A DNA stretch of 58,140 nt from Anaerolineae bacterium (GTDB lineage: Bacteria; Chloroflexota; Anaerolineae; Anaerolineales; Anaerolineaceae): contig JABLWW010000006.1 of NCBI GenBank assembly GCA_013178295.1, positions 1 through 58,140 of the forward strand, read 5' to 3'. This document shows, piece after piece, positions 1-8,156 of the stretch. The position numbers and the translations under genes were made by a program. Position 1 is the first letter of the stretch. Each line of letters opens with the position of its first letter. The notes beneath the pieces are model-generated. The model searched no databases, was not told the origin of the DNA, and saw only the letters and a list, made by a program, of their open reading frames with translations.

Positions 1-155
1 AAAGCCAAGAAGAGGAATATACTTGTACATGGGAGCCTCCTTGCCGATTTGTTATTCACAAAACGAAGTTTATCGGTTTTGAGGCTCCTTTCAATATCTC
101 TTGTCCGATCTCATGTCCGAAGTTCAGGGCAAACATTCTACTGACTGAAGAAGGC

Positions 156-1787
156 TTGCCGATGCTCTCTGATTTTGGCATTGCCAAGATTCTCGAACAG
201 GAAGAGACAACTGCTCTCACGGGCACAGGCGTTGGCATAGGCACGCCCGAATACATGTCGCCGGAGCAGGGAATGGGACATGGGGTTGATCACCGTACAG
301 ATATTTATTCACTCGGTGTTGTTCTGTATGAGCTGATCACCGGCAGAAAACCCTTCCAGGCAGATACTCCTATGGCGGTGGTTCTCAAACACATCACCGA
401 GCCGCTCCCCAGACCAAAGTCAGTTGTCCCCGATCTTCCGGATCGTGTGGAGAAAGTTATCTTTAAGGCGTTGGCGAAACAGCCGGATGAGCGTTATCAG
501 AGCATGAGCGCCTTTGCCTCTGCTTTGGAGGAGATCGCCTACGAAAAACTGCCGCAAGCAACGTTGACAGACGAAAAACTGACGGCGGATAACGTTTTGC
601 ACAAAGACACGGCAGCAGTTCTTCCGCAGCGCATCATGGATAGACAGCCTTCACCAATGCCTGTTTTTCAGCCTGTTTCTCCCGTTGTTTCACACCCTCC
701 CCCTCCTTTGCCTGCCCGTCAGGCTGGCGTGGTGAGTGCGAGACCCCCTGCTGTCAGAAAAGGGGCTTTTCCCGCGCTGGGGGGGATGGCTTTGATTGCG
801 GTGCTGCTCGTTGCCGGGGTTCTGGCGCTGGCGGGTCTGGTGTATGTGCTTTACGGCACACAGACGGTTTCTCAAAGCCAAGACCGGCTGGCAACCCTGG
901 TTGCCCAAACGGAGACCGTTTTTTCTCTAATGCGCGAGACAGACCTGGCAGGCACGTTTACCGCCCTGACATCAACCGCGCAGATGCAGGCGTCTCTCCC
1001 TGCGACTGCAAGCCCCTCTCCTGTCATAACGGTTTCAAATACCCCGCCCCCGTGTAGCAATCAGGCGGCGTTTGTGGCTGATGTGACTATCCCGGATGGC
1101 GCAGAATTGCCCCCGTATAAGGATTTTGTCAAGACATGGCGTTTGAGAAACGATGGGACATGCACCTGGACATCGGGCTACCAGATCGTATTTGACAGCG
1201 GCTATCAAATGGGGGGTCCGGTTTCAAAAATGCTGACCTCTGCGGATGTTCAGCCGGGAGGCACACTGGATATCTCCGTTAATCTGACCGCGCCTTCGGA
1301 TGCAGGGACATACCGCGGAAACTGGTGTTTGCAGTCGGCGAATGGTGAACGATTTGGCATCGGCGCAGATGCGGCGCATTGCCTTTATGTGCAAATCAAG
1401 GTGGTCAACCCGCTGGCAACAACCTCGTCTTCGGGGGACACCTCCGGCGGCAAGCCAGACCTGCTGATTACCGATATCACCTGGTCGCCCGATCCGCCGA
1501 TCAAGCATACCAATACCCATGTCAAGGTAGCAGTATATAATCAGGGGAATGCGCCAGCCACCAACTTCACTGTGCGCTGGTGGGGGCTGGAGACCTTTGC
1601 CAACCCCAGCTGTGAGTGGAATGTTGCCAGCCTGGTTGCGCACGGCGGGTATGTGCTGGAGTGCGATTTTACGTTTGCCAGCCACTATGCCCCCATGAAC
1701 ACTACTGCACACGTGGATGACGAAAATAATGTCCTCGAAAGCGATGAGAGCAACAACAAGTTCAAGAAAGTCATTGATGTGAATTGA
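156..1787 (+). CDS. Ser/Thr protein kinase, 5'-truncated, with NBR1-like and CARDB ectodomains
   Basis: This is the C-terminal part of a membrane-anchored Hanks-type kinase. Residues 6-8 are the DFG motif and SPE (35-37) is the APE-like motif of the activation segment. The C-lobe runs to about residue 130, followed by a Pro-rich linker, one membrane span (about 208-233), an NBR1-type Ig-like domain (about 300-415, rich in Trp) and a CARDB-like domain (about 432-540). The glycine loop, catalytic Lys and HRD motif are missing. The same frame stays open back to base 3, but only from about base 132 (ANILL) does it resemble a kinase. The Met at 156 is therefore not a natural start. The gene is either broken by a rearrangement or cut by an assembly join. 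The activation segment closely matches that of the kinase at 8157. Confidence 0.8.
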   Translation: MPMLSDFGIAKILEQEETTALTGTGVGIGTPEYMSPEQGMGHGVDHRTDIYSLGVVLYELITGRKPFQADTPMAVVLKHITEPLPRPKSVVPDLPDRVEKVIFKALAKQPDERYQSMSAFASALEEIAYEKLPQATLTDEKLTADNVLHKDTAAVLPQRIMDRQPSPMPVFQPVSPVVSHPPPPLPARQAGVVSARPPAVRKGAFPALGGMALIAVLLVAGVLALAGLVYVLYGTQTVSQSQDRLATLVAQTETVFSLMRETDLAGTFTALTSTAQMQASLPATASPSPVITVSNTPPPCSNQAAFVADVTIPDGAELPPYKDFVKTWRLRNDGTCTWTSGYQIVFDSGYQMGGPVSKMLTSADVQPGGTLDISVNLTAPSDAGTYRGNWCLQSANGERFGIGADAAHCLYVQIKVVNPLATTSSSGDTSGGKPDLLITDITWSPDPPIKHTNTHVKVAVYNQGNAPATNFTVRWWGLETFANPSCEWNVASLVAHGGYVLECDFTFASHYAPMNTTAHVDDENNVLESDESNNKFKKVIDVN

Positions 1788-1812
1788 CCCCGCGCGGTGA
1801 AACAGGAAGATA

Positions 1813-1843
1813 CCCCCTGCCCGACTTGCGTCGCGGCAGGGGG
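1813..1843 (+). terminator. Strong hairpin after the truncated kinase gene
   Basis: Nine-base arms CCCCCTGCC (1813-1821) and GGCAGGGGG (1835-1843) form a perfect stem 26 bases after the kinase stop codon. No clear U-run follows, so it may be a weak or Rho-assisted terminator, or an mRNA-stabilising hairpin. Confidence 0.5.
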
Positions 1844-1888
1844 ATGTGCTAACATAATGTCAGAGAACATCTATCCTGGGAGGGCTTG

Positions 1889-2035
1889 ATGAAAAGAATT
1901 TTCTGGTTTTTGCTGGGCGCGGTGCTTGCCAGCGCGCTGATTATCCTCTACCGCCGTTTGCCGGAGGGGCAGAAGCGCTATCTTGTCTATCTGGCAAAAC
2001 AGGCGCCGTATATCCCCGCACGCTATTTTGTTTAG
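1889..2035 (+). CDS. Small single-span membrane protein (48 aa)
   Basis: ATG at 1889 is preceded by a GGGAGGG ribosome-binding site. The product has a Lys/Arg start, one hydrophobic segment (about residues 4-20, rich in Leu, Ala and Ile) and a basic, Tyr-rich tail. The stop lies 10 bases before the start of the oxidoreductase gene, whose Shine-Dalgarno sequence begins at this stop, so the two are probably co-transcribed and coupled. I recognise no family. It could be a small membrane partner of the downstream enzyme, but that is inference from position only. Confidence 0.6.
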   Translation: MKRIFWFLLGAVLASALIILYRRLPEGQKRYLVYLAKQAPYIPARYFV

Positions 2036-2045
2036 GGAGGAAAAC

Positions 2046-3545
2046 ATGGAAGACTATGATGTGATCGTGATCGGTGCAGGGCTGGGCGGGCTGACGGCTG
2101 GCGCCCTGCTGGCAAAGGCGGGGCGCAAAGTGCTGGTGCTCGAGCAGTCTGAGCGGGTCGGCGGGTGCTGCTCCACGTTCGAGAAAGACGGCTATCACTT
2201 CGATATCGGCGCTTCGATTGTGGAAGCCATCCGCATCCCGGAAATCGTTTTTGAGAAGCTGGGCACAACATTGCAAAAAGAGGTAGATTTGCTGCCCTGT
2301 GACCCGGTGTACAGCGTCCTTTTCCGCGATGGGCAGCGCGCCACTTTCCGCCAATCGCTTGAAGAGACCGCCGAGGAGATCGCCCGCTTTTCACCGGAGG
2401 ACAGGGAAGGCTTCTACCGCTTTGCGCAACGCTTTGCCGAGTTCACCGGTCAGGGTGGGGAGGATTTCTTCATGACCCCCATGAACACCGTCGGCGACTT
2501 TCTGGGTCTGCTGCAAAAACGCCCGGTGATTGCCCGTTTTCTCCCTGTCTTCCTGACCAGTTATCAATCCGTCATCCAAAAGTATTTCAAAGATGCGCGC
2601 GTCCAGGAGAGTATGTCCTATCAGTCGTTCTATGCCGGGCACCCGCCCGATTTGGCGCCGGGCATCTTTGCCGTGATTCCTTACTCTGAACATCTGGGGA
2701 TGTATTACCCGCGCGGCGGGATGGCGCAGATACCGCTGGCGCTGCAACGCTGCGGCGAGCGGAACGGTATGGAGGTGCGGCTTAACCAGCTGGTTACCCA
2801 GGTGCTGGTGAACCAGTACCGCGAGGCACGCGGGGTTGTACTTCAGGATGGCAGTGTGCTGACCTCTAAGGTGGTGGTCTCCAATGTCAATGCTAAAACG
2901 CTGTATCTCAATTTGATCGGCGAGGAGCATTTGCCCTGGATTGTGCGCACCGGTATTAAGAGCTACGAAACTTCGTTGACCTGCCCGATGGTGTATCTGG
3001 GAGTGGATTACCAACCGCCTGTGGAGGCGCATCACACATTGATGCCGCTGAGCGTTGAGGCAATGAACCACGCCTGGTGGAATCGTTACCGTCAGGGGCT
3101 GCTGCCAGAGCAGCAGTTTGGGCTGATCTGCTGCCCGACCTTCACCGACCCATCGCTGGCGCCGCAGGGGCATCACATCCTCAACCTGATTCTGATGGGA
3201 CCGCACACGCTGCAAGGGAACGACTGGGATACGCTCAAACCGCAATTTATAGAAGAAACCATCCGCTGGCTTGAGGCGTTTGCTCTGCCGGGTTTGTCGG
3301 CGCATGTCCGTGTAGCAGAGATGTCCACCCCGCTCGATTTTGAGCGCCGGCTGCTTCTGCCGGGGGGCGCTATCTACGGTTTGCAGCAGGATTTGACCGC
3401 TCAGGCGGTGCTGCGCCCGGCGGGGAAGTCCAAATCCATCCGCCATCTGTATTTGACTGGCGCTTCCACACACCCCGGCGGCGGCATCCCCACCACCATG
3501 GGGTCAGGGCTGATCGCGGCTGAGATGATCGCAAAGCACGAATAA
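2046..3545 (+). CDS. Phytoene desaturase / carotenoid isomerase-like FAD oxidoreductase
   Basis: A 499-residue flavoprotein of the CrtI/CrtISO family. It opens with a Rossmann FAD-binding motif (GAGLGGLTAG, from about residue 11) and the dinucleotide-binding continuation ending in VLVLEQSERVGG. The C-terminus has the family signature around LYLTGASTHPGGGIP followed by GSGLIAAEMIAK, which closes the FAD site. Length is normal for CrtI. I chose ATG 2046 because GGGAGG lies just upstream and the Rossmann strand begins a few residues later; an in-frame upstream start would overlap the small membrane-protein gene. No phytoene synthase or other carotenoid genes are nearby, so the substrate is uncertain; retinoid or other polyene-like substrates also occur in this family. 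Confidence 0.82.
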   Translation: MEDYDVIVIGAGLGGLTAGALLAKAGRKVLVLEQSERVGGCCSTFEKDGYHFDIGASIVEAIRIPEIVFEKLGTTLQKEVDLLPCDPVYSVLFRDGQRATFRQSLEETAEEIARFSPEDREGFYRFAQRFAEFTGQGGEDFFMTPMNTVGDFLGLLQKRPVIARFLPVFLTSYQSVIQKYFKDARVQESMSYQSFYAGHPPDLAPGIFAVIPYSEHLGMYYPRGGMAQIPLALQRCGERNGMEVRLNQLVTQVLVNQYREARGVVLQDGSVLTSKVVVSNVNAKTLYLNLIGEEHLPWIVRTGIKSYETSLTCPMVYLGVDYQPPVEAHHTLMPLSVEAMNHAWWNRYRQGLLPEQQFGLICCPTFTDPSLAPQGHHILNLILMGPHTLQGNDWDTLKPQFIEETIRWLEAFALPGLSAHVRVAEMSTPLDFERRLLLPGGAIYGLQQDLTAQAVLRPAGKSKSIRHLYLTGASTHPGGGIPTTMGSGLIAAEMIAKHE

Positions 3546-3577
3546 AGATGGGCAGATGCCCGCCAACAGATTGGTGG

Positions 3578-3583
3578 TACAAT
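3578..3583 (+). promoter_or_regulatory. -10 box for pcrA, leaderless arrangement
   Basis: TACAAT sits seven bases before the GTG start at 3591, the distance expected if transcription begins at or next to the start codon. There is no Shine-Dalgarno sequence. The -35 region is not recognisable. Confidence 0.4.
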
Positions 3584-3590
3584 CGTACCT

Positions 3591-5813
3591 GTGGTTGGCG
3601 CGGATATTCTCAGCGGTCTCAACGAGGCACAGCGCCGGGCGGTAACTTCGCAAGCCCGGCAGGTGCTGGTTTTGGCGGGTCCGGGGTCGGGCAAAACGCG
3701 GGTGCTCACCTACCGCATTGCCTATCTGATTGCTTTGCAGGGTGTGCGCCCGTATCAGATTTTGGCAGTTACCTTCACCAACAAAGCCGCCCGCGAGATG
3801 CAGACGCGCGTTGAACGCCTGCTGCAGATGGAGCGGCTGCCATCCGAAATCTGGCTGGGAACGTTTCATGCCACCTGCGCCCGCATGCTGCGGCGCGAGG
3901 TCAAATATCTGCCGCTCGATCAGAATTTTGTCATTATGGATGCCGATGACCAGCTTGCCATCGTCAGGCGCGCCATCAAAGACCTTAATATCAGCGATAA
4001 GCTCTACCGTCCAACGACCGTGCACGCTGCAATCTCACATGCCAAGAACAATCTGCTCCTGCCCAAGGAATACCCCGTGCGCAGTTACCGCGACGAGGTG
4101 ATCCTGCGCATCTATGAGCGCTATCAGCAGGTGCTGCAGGACAGCAACGCCGTGGATTTTGACGATTTGCTGTTGTGGGCTTACCGTTTGCTGCTCGAAA
4201 ATCCGCAGGTGTGTGAGAATTACCAGCGGCGTTTTGCGCATATCCTGGTAGATGAGTTTCAGGATACCAACATGGCGCAGTATGCGTTGCTGCGTCTGCT
4301 CAACGGCAGGGAGAACAGCCTGTTTGTGGTTGGCGATGAGGATCAGTCCATTTACCGCTGGCGCGGGGCGGATTACCGCAACGTGCTGCGTTTTGAGGAG
4401 GATTACCCCGCAAGGGAGAAGGTGCTGCTGGAGCAAAATTACCGCTCCACCCAAACGGTGCTGGATGCCGCCCGCCGCGTGATTGACCGCAACCCTCACC
4501 GCACCGCCAAACATCTTTCTTCCGCCCGCGGCGAAAGCGGGGAGCGGATTATCCTCTACGAGGCGGTTGACGATTACGCCGAAGCGGCGTACGTGGTGGA
4601 TACGATCGAAAGACTGCTGGCTGCGCACCGCGCTAAGGGCAGCGATTTTGCCGTCATGTACCGCACCAATGCCCAGTCGCGCCTGCTGGAAGAGGCGTTT
4701 TTGCGTGCCGGTCTGGGGTATCGTCTGGTGGGGGCGCTGCGTTTTTACGGGCGGCGCGAGGTCAAGGATGTGATCGCCTTTTTGCGTCTGGCGCAAAACC
4801 CGGCTGATGAAATCAGCCTGGCGCGGGTGATCAACGTTCCCCCGCGCGGCATCGGCGATAAAACCTTGGTGGCGCTGCAGCTGGCGGCGCGCCAGGCGGG
4901 GCTTGCGGCGGGTGAGGTGCTGCTTGATCTCGGGCGGCGGGGGGGAGAATCCCCTTTCTGGAAAGCCTTTTCCGGGCGCAGCGTCATCCCCCTGGCGGAT
5001 TTTGGCGCCCTTCTGGCGGGGTGGCATGAGTCCGCCGCTGCACTGCCCCTGCCCACGCTGTTTGACCGCATTCTGGTGGATACTGTCTATCATGAATATA
5101 TTGACGATGAAAGCGATGAGGGCAAAGACCGCTGGGAGAACGTCCAGGAATTGCGCAAAATGGCGTATGATTTTCAGGAGCGCGGGCTGAGCGCCTTTTT
5201 GGAGAATCTGGCGCTGGTTTCCGATCAGGATACCATGGATCGCAACCCCGAGCAGGAAGTGCCCACGCTGCTTACCCTGCATGCCGCCAAAGGGCTGGAG
5301 TTCAAACAGGTGTTTATCATCGGGCTGGACGAGGGGCTGCTGCCGCACAACCGCTCGATGGATGACCCGGAGGAGATGGCAGAGGAGCGGCGGCTTTTTT
5401 ATGTGGGCATCACCCGCGCCAAAGATAACCTGTACCTGGTGCGCGCCAGCCAGCGCAGTTCGTATGGCTCTTTTGAGCCGACCGAGCCGTCGCGCTTCCT
5501 CGAGGATATTCCCGAAAACCTGTTACAGCCGCAGGGCGTGCTGCGCAGTGTCCTGCGCCGCCGTTCCCCCTCTTTTTTCGGCGGAACGCAGGCATACCCG
5601 TCTGTCTCCCGCCGTGAGCAAGCCGCACCGCAGGCGGCGCCCGTGATTGTGCGGCGTTTTCAACCCAGCATGCGCGTGCGTCATCCCAGCTGGGGCGAGG
5701 GGATTGTACTGGAGAGTAAAGTCGTTGACGGCGAGGAGACGGTGGATGTTGCCTTTGCCAGCGTGGGTTTCAAGCGTCTGATCGCCTCGCTTGCCGGACT
5801 GGAAGTGTTATAG
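3591..5813 (+). CDS. pcrA: ATP-dependent DNA helicase PcrA/UvrD
   Basis: A 740-residue superfamily 1A 3'-5' helicase for nucleotide excision repair, replication restart and removal of RecA filaments. All motifs are present in order: Q-motif region LNEAQ, Walker A AGPGSGKT (about residue 29), DEFQDTN (motif II), VVGDEDQSIYRWRGAD (III), YRSTQ (IV), TLHAAKGLEF (V) and FYVGITRAKD (VI). The last 45 residues form the Tudor-like domain that in PcrA binds RNA polymerase (MRVRHPSWGEGIV and onward). Length is typical. The start is GTG 3591, with a close -10 box and no ribosome-binding site. Near-identical families include Rep, but the Tudor tail favours PcrA/UvrD. Confidence 0.95.
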   Translation: MVGADILSGLNEAQRRAVTSQARQVLVLAGPGSGKTRVLTYRIAYLIALQGVRPYQILAVTFTNKAAREMQTRVERLLQMERLPSEIWLGTFHATCARMLRREVKYLPLDQNFVIMDADDQLAIVRRAIKDLNISDKLYRPTTVHAAISHAKNNLLLPKEYPVRSYRDEVILRIYERYQQVLQDSNAVDFDDLLLWAYRLLLENPQVCENYQRRFAHILVDEFQDTNMAQYALLRLLNGRENSLFVVGDEDQSIYRWRGADYRNVLRFEEDYPAREKVLLEQNYRSTQTVLDAARRVIDRNPHRTAKHLSSARGESGERIILYEAVDDYAEAAYVVDTIERLLAAHRAKGSDFAVMYRTNAQSRLLEEAFLRAGLGYRLVGALRFYGRREVKDVIAFLRLAQNPADEISLARVINVPPRGIGDKTLVALQLAARQAGLAAGEVLLDLGRRGGESPFWKAFSGRSVIPLADFGALLAGWHESAAALPLPTLFDRILVDTVYHEYIDDESDEGKDRWENVQELRKMAYDFQERGLSAFLENLALVSDQDTMDRNPEQEVPTLLTLHAAKGLEFKQVFIIGLDEGLLPHNRSMDDPEEMAEERRLFYVGITRAKDNLYLVRASQRSSYGSFEPTEPSRFLEDIPENLLQPQGVLRSVLRRRSPSFFGGTQAYPSVSRREQAAPQAAPVIVRRFQPSMRVRHPSWGEGIVLESKVVDGEETVDVAFASVGFKRLIASLAGLEVL

Positions 5814-5844
5814 CGGCGCACAGCCGGTGTGGGGATTGCAGCGC

Positions 5845-7149
5845 GTGGACAAACCGTTAACCTACCGTCTGATTTTCAAGACCTGGTACCCGCTGGCGAT
5901 CAGCTGGCTGCTGATGGCGGTCGAGTTTCCGTTTATGAGCGCCATCATCGCCCGTCTGCCGCATGCGGAGATCAACCTGGCGGCTTACGGGGGCATCATT
6001 TTTCCCATCACCTTTCTCATGCAGGCGCCGGTAGAGATGCTGCTGGCGGCTTCGACGGCATTGAGCAAGGATTGGGCGTCCTACACCCGCGTGCGGCGCT
6101 TTATGATGTGGCTGGGGGGGGTGATGACCGCTCTCCATTTTCTGATCGCCTTTACGCCGCTTTACGATCTGGTGGTCGAGCGCATCATTCATGCCCCGGT
6201 AGAGATCATCGCCCCTGCCCGCCCGGGATTGATGATCATGACCCTGTTTACCTGGTGTGTGGCTTACCGCCGTTTTCACAACGGCGCCATGATCCGTTTT
6301 GGGCATTCGCGCGCCGTGGCGGTGGGGACTTTTCTGCGCATCGGCGTCAATGTTGCCCTGCTGCTGATCGGCTACGCGCTGGGCGGCATCCCAGGGGTGA
6401 TTGTGGCTTCCGTTGCGCAGGCGGTCGGCGTGTTTGCCGAGGCGGTTTATTCCGGTCTGCGCGTCCGCCCGGTGGTGCGCTGGCAAATCCGCCGTGCCCA
6501 GGCGGCAGAGACGCTCACCTGGAAGGCTCTCGTCCGCTTTTATCTTCCTCTGGCAATGACCACCCTGGTGCTTTTTTCCTTTGAGTTTCTCGGCAGTATG
6601 GGGATGAGCCGCATGAAGCTTCCGCTTGAGTCGCTGGCCGTCTGGCCGGTGATTACCTGGTTCATTTTCATCCTGCAAAGCAGCGGCATTGCCTACAACG
6701 AGGTGGTTGTGGCACTGCTGGATAAGGACGGCGCCCGCCCAAAGCTGCGCATGTATGCGTTGCTCCTTTCCCTGACGCTGACGGCGGTTACCCTGCTCAT
6801 CACTGCTACGCCCCTGGCGACGCTCTGGTTTCACCGAGTCTCGGCGCTGACCGAGCCGCTGGCGCAGTTGTCCTACCGGGCGTTCTGGATTTTTTTGTTC
6901 ACCCCGGCGCTGACCGTGATGCAGAGCTGGTATCAGGGGGCGCTGCTGCATGCCCAACAATCGCAGCCGATTTCGGAGGCGGTCATCGTGGCGCTGGTGA
7001 TCACGCTTGGTGTACTTTTTTGGGGAATCTGGTGGGGCAGCTTGGCGGGGGTGTACGTTGCCGCGCTGGGTTATACACTTTCTTTTGCCGCGCAGACGGC
7101 ATGGCTGTGGTATCGCAGCCGCCCGGTGTTGCGCCCGGCGGCGGGCTAG
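5845..7149 (+). CDS. Polytopic membrane protein, MOP/ANKH-like transporter
   Basis: About 434 residues with roughly ten to twelve hydrophobic segments and short loops. The first helix carries a PLAISWLLM motif and an internal half repeats the pattern (FYLPLAMTTLVLFSFEF), as in two-bundle flippases of the MOP superfamily (MATE, MurJ, ANKH). I find no sharp signature, and the ANKH resemblance is only by eye. The reading frame could begin at TTG 5791, overlapping pcrA by 23 bases; GTG 5845 is preferred because GGGGA lies ten bases upstream and there is no overlap. It probably follows pcrA on one transcript. Its stop overlaps that of the convergent HDOD gene in the palindrome CTAG. Confidence 0.6.
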   Translation: MDKPLTYRLIFKTWYPLAISWLLMAVEFPFMSAIIARLPHAEINLAAYGGIIFPITFLMQAPVEMLLAASTALSKDWASYTRVRRFMMWLGGVMTALHFLIAFTPLYDLVVERIIHAPVEIIAPARPGLMIMTLFTWCVAYRRFHNGAMIRFGHSRAVAVGTFLRIGVNVALLLIGYALGGIPGVIVASVAQAVGVFAEAVYSGLRVRPVVRWQIRRAQAAETLTWKALVRFYLPLAMTTLVLFSFEFLGSMGMSRMKLPLESLAVWPVITWFIFILQSSGIAYNEVVVALLDKDGARPKLRMYALLLSLTLTAVTLLITATPLATLWFHRVSALTEPLAQLSYRAFWIFLFTPALTVMQSWYQGALLHAQQSQPISEAVIVALVITLGVLFWGIWWGSLAGVYVAALGYTLSFAAQTAWLWYRSRPVLRPAAG

Positions 7150-8006
7150 ATGGCGCCGCCTTTGCGCAGGCTTTCACTTTCCTGAAACTGTGCCATCGTC
7201 TGCGCCAGCAGATGGTCGAGACTGCCGTCGCTCAGCCCCAGCGCCTGCAGCGCGTACGGCTCAAGCTGGTAGGTTGCCCCGTCACACCCCAGACCGATGC
7301 CCAGACGGTTGACGATATTATCCGCAATGTGCACGGCAGCCGGTAGCACGGTCTTCTTGCTGGATTGCGCGGGCGAATGATGATAGGCGATGGCTTCCAT
7401 CAAGGGTTCGGGGAATTCCCAACGGCGCGCCAGCTCGGCGCCCATATCGGCATGGCTCATGCCAAAGAAGATTTTTTCTACCTCGGCAAAGTTTTTGCCT
7501 TCCAGTTCGGGCAGGTCAAGGTTCAGGTCGCGCAGCTCGGCTTCAAAAACCAGCTTGCCCACGTCGCAAATCAGCCCGGCGGTGTAAGCCTCTTCTGCCA
7601 GCTGCGGTCCGTATTTGGTCATCACCAGCCGCGCCGCAATTGCCATCCCCAGCGAGTGCTTCCACAGCTCGCCCTTATCCAGGTTGTAGCCGGGCAGGGG
7701 TTTTTCCATAAAACTGAGCATGGCAACCGAGAGCACCAGGCTGCGGATGACGTTGGCGCCCAGAAAGTTGACCGCCTGGCTGATGGTGGAAACCGGCGAC
7801 GAGAGGGCATAGAGCGAGGAGTTTGCCCAGCGCAGGACGGTGCTGCTGATGGAGACATCGGTGGCGATCAGCTCCGCCAGCGCCTTCATGCTGAAATCGG
7901 GGTCGCGCATCAGGCGCAGTGCCTTGGAGGCGATGGCTGGCAGGGGAGGGAGCTTATCTGCCTGTTTGAGCAGCTCCTCAACGGTTTTTTTCTGGGTAAT
8001 TTGCAT
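7146..8006 (-). CDS. HDOD domain signalling protein
   Basis: A 286-residue protein made almost entirely of one HDOD domain. Typical segments are LPPLPAIASKALRL near residue 20, the VSISSTVLRWANSSLY block, VSTISQAVNFLG, and the HD-like core (LWKHSLGMAIAARL, then AGLICDVGKL). HDOD domains are degenerate HD phosphohydrolases that usually lack catalysis and act as scaffolds in c-di-GMP or kinase signalling. No effector domain is attached. The ATG at 8006 has an excellent GGAGGAGG ribosome-binding site. It is divergent from the kinase-FGE gene, and the shared upstream region holds a promoter for each. Confidence 0.9.
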   Translation of the reverse strand: MQITQKKTVEELLKQADKLPPLPAIASKALRLMRDPDFSMKALAELIATDVSISSTVLRWANSSLYALSSPVSTISQAVNFLGANVIRSLVLSVAMLSFMEKPLPGYNLDKGELWKHSLGMAIAARLVMTKYGPQLAEEAYTAGLICDVGKLVFEAELRDLNLDLPELEGKNFAEVEKIFFGMSHADMGAELARRWEFPEPLMEAIAYHHSPAQSSKKTVLPAAVHIADNIVNRLGIGLGCDGATYQLEPYALQALGLSDGSLDHLLAQTMAQFQESESLRKGGAI

Positions 8007-8038
8007 GGCAGCCTCCTCCGGGTGTTTCGGATGACATC

Positions 8039-8068
8039 ATTATAATACGAACGGCAAATTTTTTGAAA
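8039..8068 (-). promoter_or_regulatory. Putative promoter of the HDOD gene
   Basis: On the minus strand, TATAAT (8044-8039) is preceded at 18 bases by TTTCAA (8068-8063), 33 bases upstream of the HDOD start. Confidence 0.45.
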
Positions 8069-8087
8069 AGCATTGCGCCGCCCCGGC

Positions 8088-8116
8088 TTGCCGTGTTGGC
8101 GGGGTTTGCATATAAT
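8088..8116 (+). promoter_or_regulatory. Sigma70-type promoter of the kinase-FGE gene
   Basis: TTGCCG (8088-8093), a 17-base spacer and a perfect TATAAT (8111-8116), followed by an AAGGAGG ribosome-binding site at 8146 and ATG 8157. Confidence 0.7.
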
Positions 8117-8156
8117 TAGGGGGAGAAAAGCGGGTTGTGATGACAAGGAGGCGGTG

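Noticed and set aside
2391-3473. Long minus-strand open frame (360 codons) across the desaturase gene
   Set aside because: It is antisense to a clear FAD-enzyme gene, has no recognisable motif and results from high-GC third positions.
4035-5348. 437-codon minus-strand frame across pcrA
   Set aside because: Shadow of the helicase gene; composition is rich in Gln/His/Arg and has no ribosome-binding site.
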